Shown here in pieces: positions 1-10,625 of a stretch of 64,000 nt of DNA. The number at the start of each line of letters is the position of its first letter. The first letter of the stretch is position 1. The translations under genes and the position numbers were made by a program. This DNA is from Hsuehochloa calcarea (Eukaryota > Streptophyta > Magnoliopsida > Poales > Poaceae), in the NCBI GenBank assembly GCA_036346395.1, contig CM070604.1, forward strand, positions 6,681,904 to 6,745,903. Direction: 5' to 3'. The notes under the pieces were generated by a model. The model was not told where the DNA came from, made no database searches, and saw nothing but the letters and a program-made list of their open reading frames with translations.

Positions 1-1374
1 GGAGTTTTTCTTGAGCAACTCGATTCACCCTCGGTAATCGAGCCTTCCGAGAACATCAATGGTTCACATCAGGTCAATCCAATTGATTCTGGTCAAATAG
101 ATGCTCCACAGATCGGTGACGATCATAGTAGAGATTGGATGACATCGATCTACAATTTATCTTCAGCATGACCTAATTCCAGAAGATGATGTAGAGGCTG
201 ATCGTATAGCACGAAAAGCCAAATCATACACTCTAATCGAACGTACCTTGTATAAACGAGAATCTCATGGAGTATTGATGAGATGCATATCTCACTCAGA
301 TGGCATTAAGTTGCTAACTGAAATTCACGAAGGAGTATGTAGAGCACATCATTCCTACAGAACACTGGTCGGTAAAGCCTTCAAGCAAGGATACTATTGG
401 CCAACTGCCCTTCATGATGCAAAAGAGCTTGTGACAAAGTGCGTACAATGTCAGTTTCATAGCCGACAAGTACATCAGCCGACACAAGCTCTGCAAATAA
501 TTCCTTTTTCTTAGCCTTTTGCAACCTGGGGACTAGACATTATGGGACCTTTCCCAAGAGCACCCGGGGGCTTCGAATTCCTTGTCGTCATGATTGACAC
601 GTTTACAAAGTGGATCGAAGCCGAGCCAGTTGTTAAAACTACAACTGAGGCTGCTAAGAGGTTCCTCATAAAAAACGTGATTACACGATTTGGTGTACCT
701 AGTCGTATAATCACGGACAATGGTACCCAGTTCTCCAGAGGCAATTTCTAGGAATTCTGCGATGACCTTGGTATCAAAGTCCATTTCGCTTCAGTTGCTC
801 ACCCGCAGAGTAATGGAGCAGTTGAGCGTGCCAATGGTATCATAATGCAGGGGTCAAACGCCGGGTATTCCACCAGTTAATAAAACGGTCAGGAGCTTGG
901 GTTCAACAACTTCCTTCTGTTTTATGGGCTGTTCGTACGATGACCAGTCGTGCGACCGGTGAAACACCATTCTTTTTAGTCTATGGGGCCGAAGCCATGC
1001 TTCCTCCAGAACTAAAAATTGGTTCTTCTCGCACTGATTATTTTAATGAAAACTATCAGGAAGAAAGACGACATGACGATGTCAATTTCCTTGAGGAATG
1101 ACGAAACCAAGCCTTACTGCGTTCAGCAATCTATCAACAAGCCATGCGAAGGTACCACGATCGTAAGGTGCAACCTCGCAGCCTAGCTGTAGGTGATCTG
1201 GTTCTCAGAAAAATTGAGAGCCAAGCTAATCGCAACAAATTTTCTCCCAAGTGGGAAGGTCCTTATACTGTGGTCGAAGTCACCCGACCAGGTTCATTAC
1301 GATTAGCTATGTCAAACGACAGTGTTTTGTCTAATTCTTGGAATATTGACCAACTGCGTAAGTTTTTCGTTTAG
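1..1374 (+). pseudogene. Ty3/gypsy (Tat/RIRE2-like) pol remnant: RNase H linker and integrase
   Basis: This is the 3' part of a gypsy polyprotein that enters the window already open. Bases 1-247 read as the linker between RNase H and integrase. Bases 248-514 give the integrase zinc-binding region, with the HH-CC pattern seen in H...H...YYWPTALHDA...CVQCQ. Bases 542-860 give the catalytic core, with D in FLVVMIDTFTKW, D in IITDNGTQF, and a Glu in the SNGAVERANG stretch. Bases 1144-1374 give the C-terminal domain (GDLVLRKIE...KWEGPYTVVEV). Stops at about 169, 511 and 749 and frame changes near 850-1140 break the frame, so it cannot make an active enzyme. The lineage call rests on the style of the integrase and on the antisense ORF downstream. 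No LTR of this element is visible. Confidence 0.88.
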
Positions 1375-2179
1375 TTTTCATTTCTTTTCCATTCAGTTTA
1401 ATAAATAATAAAACAATCCAAAAAGCAAGTGATGTTATTTATATGACAGAGCCTAGCTCTGGTCGACTACGGTTCATATGCTTAAGACTATGGAGATTAT
1501 ATTTTTTATTTTCAAAATTCTGTATACTCTTGTTTGGCTACTGGTCGGGACACGAAAAACCTCTTAGTCGAAGTCTCTCCTTTTTCGTATGTGGTTCCAC
1601 CCACTGGAAGGAGCTTCCTAGCGACGGTCCTTTTCTTACGATCGTCGCTGCCAGTCGGACTAGAGCATGAACACGTATTGCGAAATACAATCTATATCTT
1701 CATTTCTTAGCAAGTTCATTCCGACCAGCGTTGAGCACTGCATAGAAATAAAACCACTTCTCGTTTATTACATATGTCTTTTCATATAATTTCCTCTTGT
1801 CAAGAAAAATCATTTTTTTTCCTTCAGACCATATATTGTCTTAGTAAGTACTTTGATTACGAAAAACAGATTTACAACTAGTCGAAACCTAATACTGGTT
1901 TCGACCAAAAAGGTTTCCTAGTATTATCACGATCAGTTTTTTCAACAATCAGTACATACTTTCAAACGGTCGGTTGAGACTTAAGTTCATATTCTTGGCA
2001 TACTGCTTTTATAGTAAAGTTCTTCTACTATAAAACAGTCGGGGGCTAGGTAATATATGATAAGTCGACCGGATAAATCAATTTTTTTCATTGATAAGAG
2101 AAAGGTAAGTTTTTACACATTTTTTGCATACTCTCTCTCTCTCTCTTGCAGGGTTTTTACTACTAGAGATTGCCCTCCA
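1375..2179 (+). other. Non-coding spacer behind gypsy pol
   Basis: About 800 bases follow the pol stop codon and contain no convincing gene. A G-rich block (cagtcgggggctagg, 2036-2050) resembles the short G-rich motif found behind pol in many grass Tat elements. A (CT)8 run occupies 2131-2146. No LTR pair was found, so the end of this element is not defined. Confidence 0.45.
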
Positions 2180-2660
2180 TTAGTCACTGCTGGATGGAGA
2201 TCCGACCTCTATTTCTTCTACAACCTTGTCTCCAAGAGGTTTTACTTCCTTGAGAAACTTGGTCGCCTCCTCAGGCAAGCAGTTAAAATCTTCTTAAACA
2301 GCTTGAAGATTGGTAGAGGGGTCGAACGCCTTTCGCTTTACCAAAGCAAGACTAACTCCACTAGCAATAGATTCCTTTACGGACTGGGCGTAATTATCTT
2401 TTGTAGTTTTGAGCAAGCCCTTAAGGTCCTCCAAAAGATGGCTAAGGTAATTTACCTTTTCCATTGTACCACTTAAGGAAGGCAACGTTGATTCTGATCC
2501 CATATCAAAGATCATTTTGTTGAGTGCAGTAATCTTTATGTCAAGATTAAGCATGATTACTGCCCCCTTGTCCTGCTCAAATTCCAAAGCTTTCTTTACT
2601 TTGGTTAAAGCTTGATTTTGTTCTCCATAAGCAAAACAAATATTAGGCTAAAAAGGGTCA
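2180..2660 (-). pseudogene. Antisense additional ORF (aORF-like) of the Tat-lineage gypsy element
   Basis: On the minus strand, one frame stays open from about 2655 down to 2180 apart from a single internal stop (2285-2287). It encodes an acidic/basic, leucine-rich product containing TKVKKALEFEQDKG, LSHLLEDLKGLLK and, after the stop, LPEEATKFLKEVKPLGDKV. The helical heptad-like pattern suggests a coiled coil; no enzyme domain is visible. Tat-lineage elements of plants (for example Grande) are known to carry extra ORFs between pol and the 3' LTR, some in antisense orientation. Position and orientation fit that class. The start is uncertain: the frame runs back to a stop near 2650 with no clear ATG, so an upstream part is probably lost. 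The function of these ORFs is unknown. Confidence 0.5.
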
Positions 2661-2769
2661 GAAGAGATATTAAGTCAAGTTTACGACTAAATGTTGAACT
2701 GGAGGAGAACACTACACCGCCACACTCAACACTTCACCAAAGCTTGATTCACACAACTGAGAGGAACGA

Positions 2770-3330
2770 GATGTCGGACTTGTCGACGAATTTCTACGCG
2801 AAGATGCTGTAGAAGCACAAGTGGCTTGCCGAGAGGGCTAAACCCTACCCGGATTGTTCTATGAATGATGCGCCAGTACCACCAGAGTTTTGGCCCCGCA
2901 ATGTGTATGCGAAGAACCGGCTAAGATCATCCAGTCCACACACCTGCGACGGCCGTCCGGGCGTACTACGCATGCAGGAACGTCTTCGTAAGTGAATCTT
3001 GCACACATGTAGATTTTTCACATCTTACGTTCCATTCCACAAATCCCTAACTACATCTGCGCACAATGGCAGCCGGAGATGCGATGCAGCTTCTTCCAAT
3101 GGACCAACGGTCCAGACATGTATGATAGGGCGTTCATCGATCAGAAGTACATGTTGAACTATACGATACGAGTCGAGACCTTCAAATGTTGAAAAACTTA
3201 TGTACCCAACCCCACTAAAAATGCACCGAAGGAGCCCAAGAGAGCAGGGTGGTGGTGGAGGACCCCCGAACAAGATGTTGAGTACGACCGGGCCGAGCAC
3301 ACGGCGCACAAGGGGGATGCTCCTACTAGT
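2770..3330 (+). pseudogene. GRF-type zinc-finger-like gene fragment (transposon-associated family)
   Basis: Three frames must be combined to see the pattern. Bases 2771-2811 give an N-terminal MSDLSTNFYAKML stretch. Bases 2900-2993 give C-V-C-EEPAKIIQS and, after a one-base shift, HPATAVRAYYACRN, like the CxC...H...YY.C core of GRF zinc fingers. After a probable intron (GTAAGTG at 2991) the frame resumes with PEMRCSFFQWTNGPDMYD, the C...FFQW half of the same finger, and continues through FIDQKYMLNY and a lysine/glutamate-rich tail to about 3330. Stops and a frameshift show it is broken. GRF-finger proteins of this style are repeated in grass genomes and often lie in transposons. It could instead be a decayed host gene. 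Confidence 0.45.
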
Positions 3331-4040
3331 GAGACCATGATATTTATGCTACTGAAATTTTGGCTCTATTTTGCTTTTGCCATCACCGTCAGTCAAAGCA
3401 CCTTGACTGTCAAAATTTATGCGAAAAGGCTTATTTACCATTCCTCCTTTTCTCCTTCCTTTTTCTTTCTCCCCTTCCTCCTTTCCCTATTCCCTCCTCC
3501 TCTCCTCTCATCCACTAGGCTCCTCCCTCCTCCTCTGCTCTCCCCAACCATGCCGGCTCGGACACAACTAGGGGCCGCCGGATCCGGCTACCTCTGTCGC
3601 CGCAGCGCCGCTCAACCCCACCCCCAGCCACGGATCCAGATCCTCTGCTGTAATGCAGAGCGTGAACGGTACTCGGCAGCGACATTGTAGCAAAACGACA
3701 GAAACAGTGAAAAACCCACCGCAATGATGAAATACCGTAGCAAAACTATGGCTTTTAACCTGGGCTTTTAATTTCAGATCGAACAATGGAAATCGCCTTC
3801 CAATGTTGAGCACATTATATTTTTTGCATTAAGATTATCAATGCAGAATATCCAAATCCCTGCGCCATAACTCAGTTCACTTCGGATCGAGTTGAGAAGA
3901 GAAAAAAGGAAAATGATAGGGGACAGACGTACGGAGCAATGAAAACATTTCAGACGATTTATAGCCACCCACTCCTCGTCTACTGTCTCTTTTTTTAACG
4001 CCTCGATCTAGAGTCTTCCTGGCTACCAGCCTTATCATCC
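3331..4040. other. Gene-free stretch with CT-rich tract
   Basis: No gene is recognised. A pyrimidine-rich tract (about 3440-3545) is followed by GC-rich sequence (3550-3660). The open frames here are low complexity (Pro/Ser/Leu rich) on one strand with shadows on the other, so I do not call a gene. Confidence 0.5.
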
Positions 4041-4984
4041 TTCTTGCTATTTATTCATCTTTTTCCCCAACCCCCATTTCTATTTCTTGGGTGCTCTTAT
4101 GGCTCATGGCGCTGCCTCTTCTCCAACCTCCATTTCTATCTCCTGGGTGCCCTTGTGGCTCACAGCGCTGCCTCTATTTCCCATGGCGCCACCTCTCTAT
4201 GGCGTCGCCTGTCCCCTGCTCACTCGGCCGCACCTTCGACCCTGCCGCGTGACTTGAGCTCGCGTCAACCCGCGTCATGTCTACCATGCGCCCCTACTCC
4301 TCCCCGACTTGGCCCTTCCCGACTCGGCCGCGCGCCTCCCCATGCAGCCATGTGCCGGCTGGCTTGACCTCTGGCCGCCGACCTCTGCAGCGAGCTCTAG
4401 GAGGTCCCCGTCGGCCGTCCCCTTCCCCTTCCTCTTCCCTCCTCGACGGCTTCTCCTCACACGCAGATGAGCGTCAACTTCCAGATGATTTGAGGTTCTG
4501 ATGTTGATGTTCCGGCCCATTGAAAAAATTGTTGCATCCCGTTGAATAGAATGTTGCATACTGTTCTTTGAGATGTTGCACACTGTAGAAAAAAGGGTTG
4601 CATCAGTAGAAAAAAAATGTTGCGTCTGTAGAAAAAAAAATTGCATATTGTTAACGGTGATGTTGCAATATTTTTAACACATTTTTTCTTTGCTGCAATA
4701 GGTAATTTGAGATCGATGTTGGGTATTGTATTTTTTAGTGTTGCAGTAATAGATGATTGAGAATGAGATTTTTCTAGATTTTTTTGAATGTCGCAGGATG
4801 AATTTTGTTTCATGTAGTGCTCGGATCGTGTTGTTGTTACGACAATAATTTTTTTTACCATTTTTGCTGCTATTTTTGTAGTGAAATGTTACAACCGGAA
4901 TGTTACATGCAACAGTGTACGACGTTAGCGCTCGGACGTACGCACCCAAAAAAACACAAATCCCTCTTTACGTCCGAGCGCTAG
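4041..4984 (+). mobile_element. Possible Helitron 3' region: GC-rich captured-looking segment, TGTTGCA repeats, terminal hairpin
   Basis: A GC-rich segment (4080-4480) whose ORFs are Pro/Ser/Arg rich is followed by about 400 bases of degenerate repeats in which TGTTGCA or TTGCAT recurs every 20-35 bases (4510-4910). The region ends in a perfect 15-bp inverted repeat (tagcgctcggacgta 4926-4940, and its complement 4969-4983, with a 28-base loop). The last bases read CTAG followed by T. Helitrons end in a hairpin and CTRR and insert between A and T, so this fits a 3' terminus, although the stem here runs into the CTAG instead of lying about 10 bases before it. No 5' TC end was identified, so this remains tentative. 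Confidence 0.3.
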
Positions 4985-4995
4985 TCACGAAAAAA

Positions 4996-5015
4996 ACACA
5001 CACACACACACACAC
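4996..5015. repeat. (CA)n microsatellite
   Basis: An uninterrupted CA dinucleotide run lies directly before the TG of the 5' LTR of the outer gypsy element. Confidence 0.9.
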
Positions 5016-5360
5016 TGTTTCGGACCCTCAGGCAGGCCCAGATCGGGACCGGGATGAGGGTGAACAGCTGGGCAAAAGGAACAGGAGGCTTAACCGAAGA
5101 TATGCTGATGGTGATTGGGTGAGGTGAGTAGGTGACCCACCTGTCGGGCCTATTGTTGGCAGGGGGCATTATATTGTCGGGCGGCTACAGAGAGAGACGG
5201 TGAGAAACCAGAGAGAACTACTCTTTCTCCCCCATTCCAGATCCTCTTCCTTCATCCAGGACCTTTTCCCTCCCTTGTTTCTCCCTCAGTTTATCCATTC
5301 CTGTGTAAACACTGAAGTTGAGAGCTAAAGAACCACAGGAGTATTGGGAGGAACGTAACA
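5016..5360 (+). repeat. 5' LTR of the outer gypsy element
   Basis: It starts TGTTTCGGACC and ends GGAACGTAACA, matching 17844-18187 along its whole length with scattered substitutions. The second base triplet differs (TGTTTC here, TGTTAC in the 3' LTR). Confidence 0.93.
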
Positions 5361-5362
5361 TT

Positions 5363-5374
5363 TGGTATCAGAGC
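5363..5374 (+). other. Primer binding site (initiator tRNA-Met), outer element
   Basis: TGGTATCAGAGC begins two bases after the 5' LTR and matches the complement of the 3' end of plant initiator tRNA-Met, the usual minus-strand primer of plant LTR retrotransposons. Confidence 0.92.
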
Positions 5375-5436
5375 GCTGCTACGAGACCCTGGAGATTCCA
5401 TGCTACCAAACTCGGGCGCAGATCCACACCGAAAAG

Positions 5437-6470
5437 ATGGATCCACAATTGGCCGAGTTGACGAGGGCGATCCGCGCTCAAGGGGAAACTCTACAGAAAG
5501 TCCAAGAACAGAACGAGGCAATCCAAGCCTCCCTGCAGGAGATCAAACCAGCAGTATTGGAGTTGCAGAGGTTGAAGCCAGAGATGGAACAAGCAGTAGA
5601 AGGATTGCGATCGGAGGTAGGAGAGTTGAAGATACAGGTAGGACAGATTTTCCGCAACCCTGTTCTTACTGTTCGACCCCAGGATTTGCTTCCCATTTTG
5701 CCAACACCAGAGATTAAGCCGGAGTTCACTACCACTCTGGAATCTGGGTGGTTCGAAAAGGAAGAACTCCGAAGCCCTGGTGATCAAGCGCTTGAACAGC
5801 ACGGGAGGCGAGATGGACACCAGCATCAGGAGGGAACTCGTGAGGAAAAATCTCCTCCGATTTTGTGGCCTGGCCACGGTATGCATGCCTGATCAGATTC
5901 TCCACATTTGCTGCATGATTCGGCACCTTTTTCTGGACGACCACTCGGACATCACCACCCGGTCCTACCCCGATTGGATTTTCCTCCATTCGAGGGTGAA
6001 AATCCTAAGGCCTGGCAACTCAAGTGCGAAAACTATTTTCAGATTTATTCAATAAAATCCGAGTTCAAGGTTGGTATAGCTACTATGTATTTCTAGGGCA
6101 GCGCATTGTTGTGGTTGCAAGCATCTAGAGCCCACATGCAGTTTGATAATTGGGATTCGTTTGCGGAAGCTGTTTGTGTTCGATTTGGTCGGGAAGAATT
6201 CTAGCAATTGGTTCGGCATTTCAATCGACTGCGTCAGACCAATTCGGTGGTGGAGTACTCTGAGAAGTTCAATGAACTAATGCATAGCTTGCTAGCGCAT
6301 CATCCGTCCTGGAATCCAGTATTCTTTGTTACACAGTTCGTTGATGGATTACGCATCCGGCGGCGACATCCGGGAGCCGGACATGCAGTGGCATTGCATG
6401 TTTGCAGGAAGAGGTGTTAGAATCAACGCGACGAGATTTTCGTCGGCTAGAAGGATCGTCGGGAACTCGT
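5437..6470 (+). pseudogene. gag (5' part) of the outer Reina-like element
   Basis: The ATG at 5437 begins MDPQLAELTRAIRAQGETL, a charged, coiled-coil-like N terminus that stays open to about 5890. The structural gag homology is in another frame from about 5905: KLDFPPFEG-like LDFPPFEGENPKAW, LLWLQAS, FGREEF, RHFNRLRQTNSVVEYSEKFNEL and FVDGLR, all typical of retrotransposon gag. Frame changes near 5750 and 6345 and stops near 6095 and 6203 break it. The reading is interrupted at 6470 by the nested element, and the remaining gag with its CCHC zinc knuckle resumes at 14178. Gag would form the particle shell and bind RNA. It is inactive as it stands. Confidence 0.85.
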
Positions 6471-7418
6471 TGATGAGGGCATCCCTAGCTCTTTGCCATC
6501 TTCTGCTACTATAGATCAAGCATTGTTGCATGTTTGCCTATTACAAGAGCACGAAATTATTAAAAGAGGAATGTTAGAATCAACACGTTATCAATGAGAA
6601 TTTTATACTACCTAAAACTAGTGTTTTGCTTGTGCTCGATTGGATTCAATAATGTACGGAGAAAGGATATGGGGCGTTCTTGAAGAAAGGCCATCACAAT
6701 GGAGGAGAAGCTCGTGGAAGACAAGCAATGGGAGAGAAGCCCAAGAATCCAAGTCAAATTCGAAACTTCCACAAGCCCAACCAAATTCAAATTCGGAATC
6801 AACTCAGAATTCAATTCGGATTCGGAATCAGCAGGACAGTCCGAGTAAAAGGTCATAACTTTCTCATACGAAGTCGGATTGGAGTGTTTTTGGGCTTGTT
6901 GGAAAGCTAACTTCAAGCCCGATCCAACGGATCCTCCTCACTCCGAAATTCGTCCCGTATCAAAAGATATGACCGAAACAATATGACGTTGTAAAATCGA
7001 GTTTCCTTTTCTGTTTTGGAATGTGTCGAATTGGAGTAGGACTCAAATCCGAATTAGGATTGGAGTAGGGCCTCTTGGCCAGCCATGAGGAGGAGTAGGG
7101 GCACTATATATAGAGGGTAGACCCCATTGTAACCTCGCACCACGCTTAATATATTTTCAAAGCTTTTGCTTGATTCTCCGTTGTGCTTATAGCCAAAACA
7201 GAGGGAATTGGGCATTGAGAACAAGGGGTCGTTCTTGCTTTTCCACTGGAATTGAGGGTTCGACGATCTTCGCCAGGTCACGAGGATCCAATCAAGTGTG
7301 TGTTTGGGCGAATTTCCATAGAGTTGCAAGTCCGCATTGGCGCGGGGATCACCGGTGGTTCGTCAGATACACAAGTTATCTAGAAGTTCTACGTCGAGAA
7401 GATCGGCACCCCGCATCG
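6471..7418 (+). repeat. 5' LTR of the nested CRM-like element
   Basis: It matches 13148-14172 from TGATGAGGGCATCCC onward but is about 77 bases shorter. Two short patches near 6520-6537 and 6567-6588 differ completely from the 3' LTR and instead resemble the outer gag at 6388-6433. A TATA box (ctatatataga, 7104-7114) lies about 300 bases before the LTR end. Confidence 0.88.
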
Positions 7419-7430
7419 TGGTATCAGAGC
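7419..7430 (+). other. Primer binding site (initiator tRNA-Met), nested element
   Basis: TGGTATCAGAGC directly abuts the 5' LTR end at 7418, which helps fix that boundary. Confidence 0.92.
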
Positions 7431-8449
7431 TCGCTGACTCGGTAGGATCTTTATCCGCTTATCTAAATTTTTTTCCCTATACACTAAAAAGCCATACAAA
7501 AAATTCTTTCAAATTGTAGTATTTAATTTGTTATTCTAGTGAGTTTTGTTAAGTTTTTGTCCATTAGAATCAAGTTTAGTTTGTCGATCTTGAATTCTTT
7601 TATGCTGCTTTTATTTGAGTTTATTTTGATTTTTTTGTCGTGTTTATAAAAAAACACCAAAAAAAAGTGAGTAACCAATTTATCCTTTGTGAACCTTTCA
7701 ATTCTTTGCGAATACTTTGAACCTATTGAAGACTAGCTAAATCGCTGTTTCAGCTGCATATTAATATTTGTGTTTTTGCAATTGTTCAAAGATCAAAAGG
7801 TGGGAAAGATTTTTGCTCATTTTGGTAGAACAAGAATTTTGGCAATAGTTCAAAAAAGAAAAAAAAGAAAGAAGAGAAAAAAAGAAAAGAGAAAAGAGAA
7901 AAGAAAAAGAAAGCGCATAGCCGAACCATAAACTTGAGCGAATATCCCCACTCATTCTTGATTCAATTGTCGAATATTAATATTTTGTGCAATCTTGTGC
8001 CCTAGTTTCATTATTTGCAACTAGCTAGCGCCTTTCTATAACTTGTGCAATACTGAGCTATTTTGTTCTTCACTTATATCTTACATAGCTCATTCCTTGA
8101 TTGCACTAAGTTCCAATATCTTTGCGTGTGAGTTGCTTTGATTTTCACTTATATCTTTGTGATCGCAACTAGGCATTGAATTCTAGTTTGATATTTACTT
8201 AGCCTTACAATACCTAGAATTTTCAAATTAAGTAGGTATCCATACCAAGCTCCACAAAACACCCGTTGTCGTGCTTTGACTTGCTCTTGAAATTCGCCAC
8301 ACATCACCTTGTGGTTCCTGCCGCTCAAGTGCAAGTATTGTTGATCTTAATTCTTTCTGAACAGTAAAGAAACTTCACCTTGTTAGGATTGTGAGTTGAG
8401 TGACCTCTACATATACACACCTATACTTTGTTCTCGGCTTCACTAACCA
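7431..8449 (+). other. 5' untranslated leader of the nested element
   Basis: This is AT-rich sequence without a credible ORF, holding a purine-rich A/G tract (about 7851-7912) and T-rich stretches. A long leader between primer site and gag is expected for this element class. Confidence 0.7.
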
Positions 8450-9700
8450 TGGCGTGATCTCAAGTGGGGTGGAGGATCCTAATGCCTCACCCCAGCATCG
8501 ATTTGATGCATTGCGCTACGAGTTGCAACGGAGTTCCTAAGAATCGATGATGTGGCTGCAGTCATTGGTGAGGACATGCAGAGTGGGGAGTTGCGAGTTG
8601 CTAATGAGATCAATACCTTGCGCAAAGGCATTGCTGAACTCAAGGAGATGCTTGGGGGCAACCGAGGAGATGTTGGAAGTGTAGATGGTCCAGAACCCAA
8701 CGAGGCCCATGTTAACTTCGCTGCACGTACTGAGCGCATGAACCGTGACCATGCAGTTGCTAACGCAAGGCATCCTCCTGGCCCTGGACGTGGCCGTGGA
8801 CGTGCTCAAGGCTTTGGTCGAGGTGGTGCTGCGGCATATGATGATGATTGGGACGACGACCTTCAGTTGCACCGTAATGATAATTATCATCGCCGACAGC
8901 ATGTAGATGATGATTTGGGAAAGGTCAAGCTCAGCATTCCCAAATTTCATGGTGGAACTGATCCTGAAGAATACCTCACATGGGAGTTGAAAGTGGATAA
9001 ATTATTTCGTTTGCAGCGCTGTTCTGAAGACAGAAAATTGATGCTTGCTGCTATGGAATTTGATGGATATGCTCTTGTATGGTGGGACCAAGTGGAGCGC
9101 CAACGAGCCGAACGGGGAGAACCACCCGTGGCCACTTGGGCTGATATGAAGACAGAGATGCGTGCTCGTTTTGTGCCAAAGCATTATACACGTTCTCTTT
9201 TCAGCAAGCTCCAGAGTCTAAAACAAGGAGCTAAATCTGCAGAGGAGTATTACAAAGAGATGGAGCAAGCAATGATTCATGCCAAAGTACATGAAAATGA
9301 AGAGCAAACCATGGCACGATATTTTGCTGGTCTGAATCATAATATCAGGCGCATTGTTAATTTTCAACCATATAACAACACATGTGAGCCGTGCATCAAG
9401 CAACGAAAGCTGAACAACAATTGGAGGAAGATGCACGGTTTTCTGCTCGTGGTCCTTCGGGTCGCGGCAAATTTGTGCCTAAGTATTTTTCGAGCAAGAG
9501 CACATCTCAAGTTAGTGGTTCAACTTTCCAGAGTGCACCAAGTGGCAAGAGGAGGAGCCTCCATCCCTTGCAAAGCGAAGTGCCCAACCACCGCAAGTGG
9601 CACTTCTTCGTGGGTTCTACAAAGAAGAAATCGTGATATACAATGCTTCAAGTGCTTAGGACGGGCATATGAAGAAGGATTGCCCAAATAACAAGACCAT
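8450..9700 (+). pseudogene. gag of the nested CRM-like element
   Basis: The likely initiator ATG is at 8450, but the third codon is a stop and frame shifts occur near 8540. The main frame (8552-9370) encodes a coiled-coil-like start (EINTLRKGIAELKEML), a Gly/Arg-rich segment (GPGRGRGRAQGFGRGG), and then the retrotransposon gag fold: KLSIPKFHGGTDPEEYLTWE, WWDQVERQR, MRARFVPKHYTRSLFSKLQ, and YYKEMEQAM. After a frame change near 9370 the Ser/Gly-rich tail continues. A CCHC zinc knuckle (CFKCLGR...C) lies at about 9635-9690 but is itself broken by an indel. The protein would form particles and bind genomic RNA. Multiple frameshifts make it non-functional as read. Confidence 0.85.
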
Positions 9701-9779
9701 GTTGTACATCAAGCAAAGTAGTATGCATCCGCTAGCGAAGATGAAGATGATCTATTTGCTTGAATTTGAACGCTTTGAT

Positions 9780-10625
9780 GATGTGGACGAGGATGGAGAT
9801 GGGCAACTCGTGTGCGGCCAGTCAATCCGCCAACGGTGATTTGTAATGCTAAAGGTGTTAAGTGTGCTGCCCGCACCATCTATGGAACAATGATGCAACC
9901 TGCTTCGCACCAGCGCACAAGTGGGAAAGGGAAAGCATGCAAAGTGATAATCGACGGTGGTAGTTGTCACAATTTGGCAAGCAAAGAATTATGCACCAAG
10001 TCGACTGAAGTTTATTCCACATCCTCATCCTTACCATGTTCAAGTGGTTAAGTGAGAATGGAGAGGTAAAGGTGACCTACATGGTACGTATACACTTTCA
10101 GATTGGCACTTACCGTGATACCGTTGATTGTGATGTTGTCCCTATGACGGTTTGCCATCTCTTCACCGGTCGACCATGGCAATATGACCGTCTCGCCATA
10201 CATGATGGGCGCAAAGAATTGCTACAACTTCAAGTGGAACAACAAGGATGTGTTGTTAAAACCACTTACTCCTGCTGAAATTGTGACTGATTCCATGCAA
10301 AAGACGGAGGTAAAAGTAGAGAGTGCGAGCGAAAAAGGGAAAAATAGAGATATTCCACCCTCGGTGAGTGAGCGCCACAAGCCAAAGCTGAGTGGTAAAA
10401 AGAAAAGTGAGGGAGAGAACAAATTAGTAATGATAGCCTCCAAATCAGAAATAAGAGAGCTGAGTGAGAATCCCACTTTGATGCACTTTGTACTTGTGTA
10501 CAAGGATGCAATGATTACTGCTAATGACTTAACTTCGTTTCCTAGTGGTGTTGCTCATGTTTTGCAGGAATTCAGCGATGTGTTTCGAGGAGGTACTACT
10601 GGTCGCCACCAATTGTGGGATCGAA
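9780..10625 (+). pseudogene. Aspartic protease region of the nested element
   Basis: The active-site motif appears as VIIDGGSCHNLAS at about 9944-9982; D-G-G-S in place of D-T-G-S is common in this group. It is followed in another frame by VDCDVVPMTVCHL and GRPWQYDRLAIHDGR (10122-10212), then a Lys/Ser-rich linker toward reverse transcriptase. Frames change near 10035 and 10185. The protease would cut the polyprotein; this copy is broken. Confidence 0.8.

Noticed and set aside
2101..2150. GTAAGT ... CTCTTGCAG intron-like signals on the plus strand
   Set aside because: The interval is only about 46 bases, below the usual plant intron minimum, and no plus-strand coding sequence flanks it.
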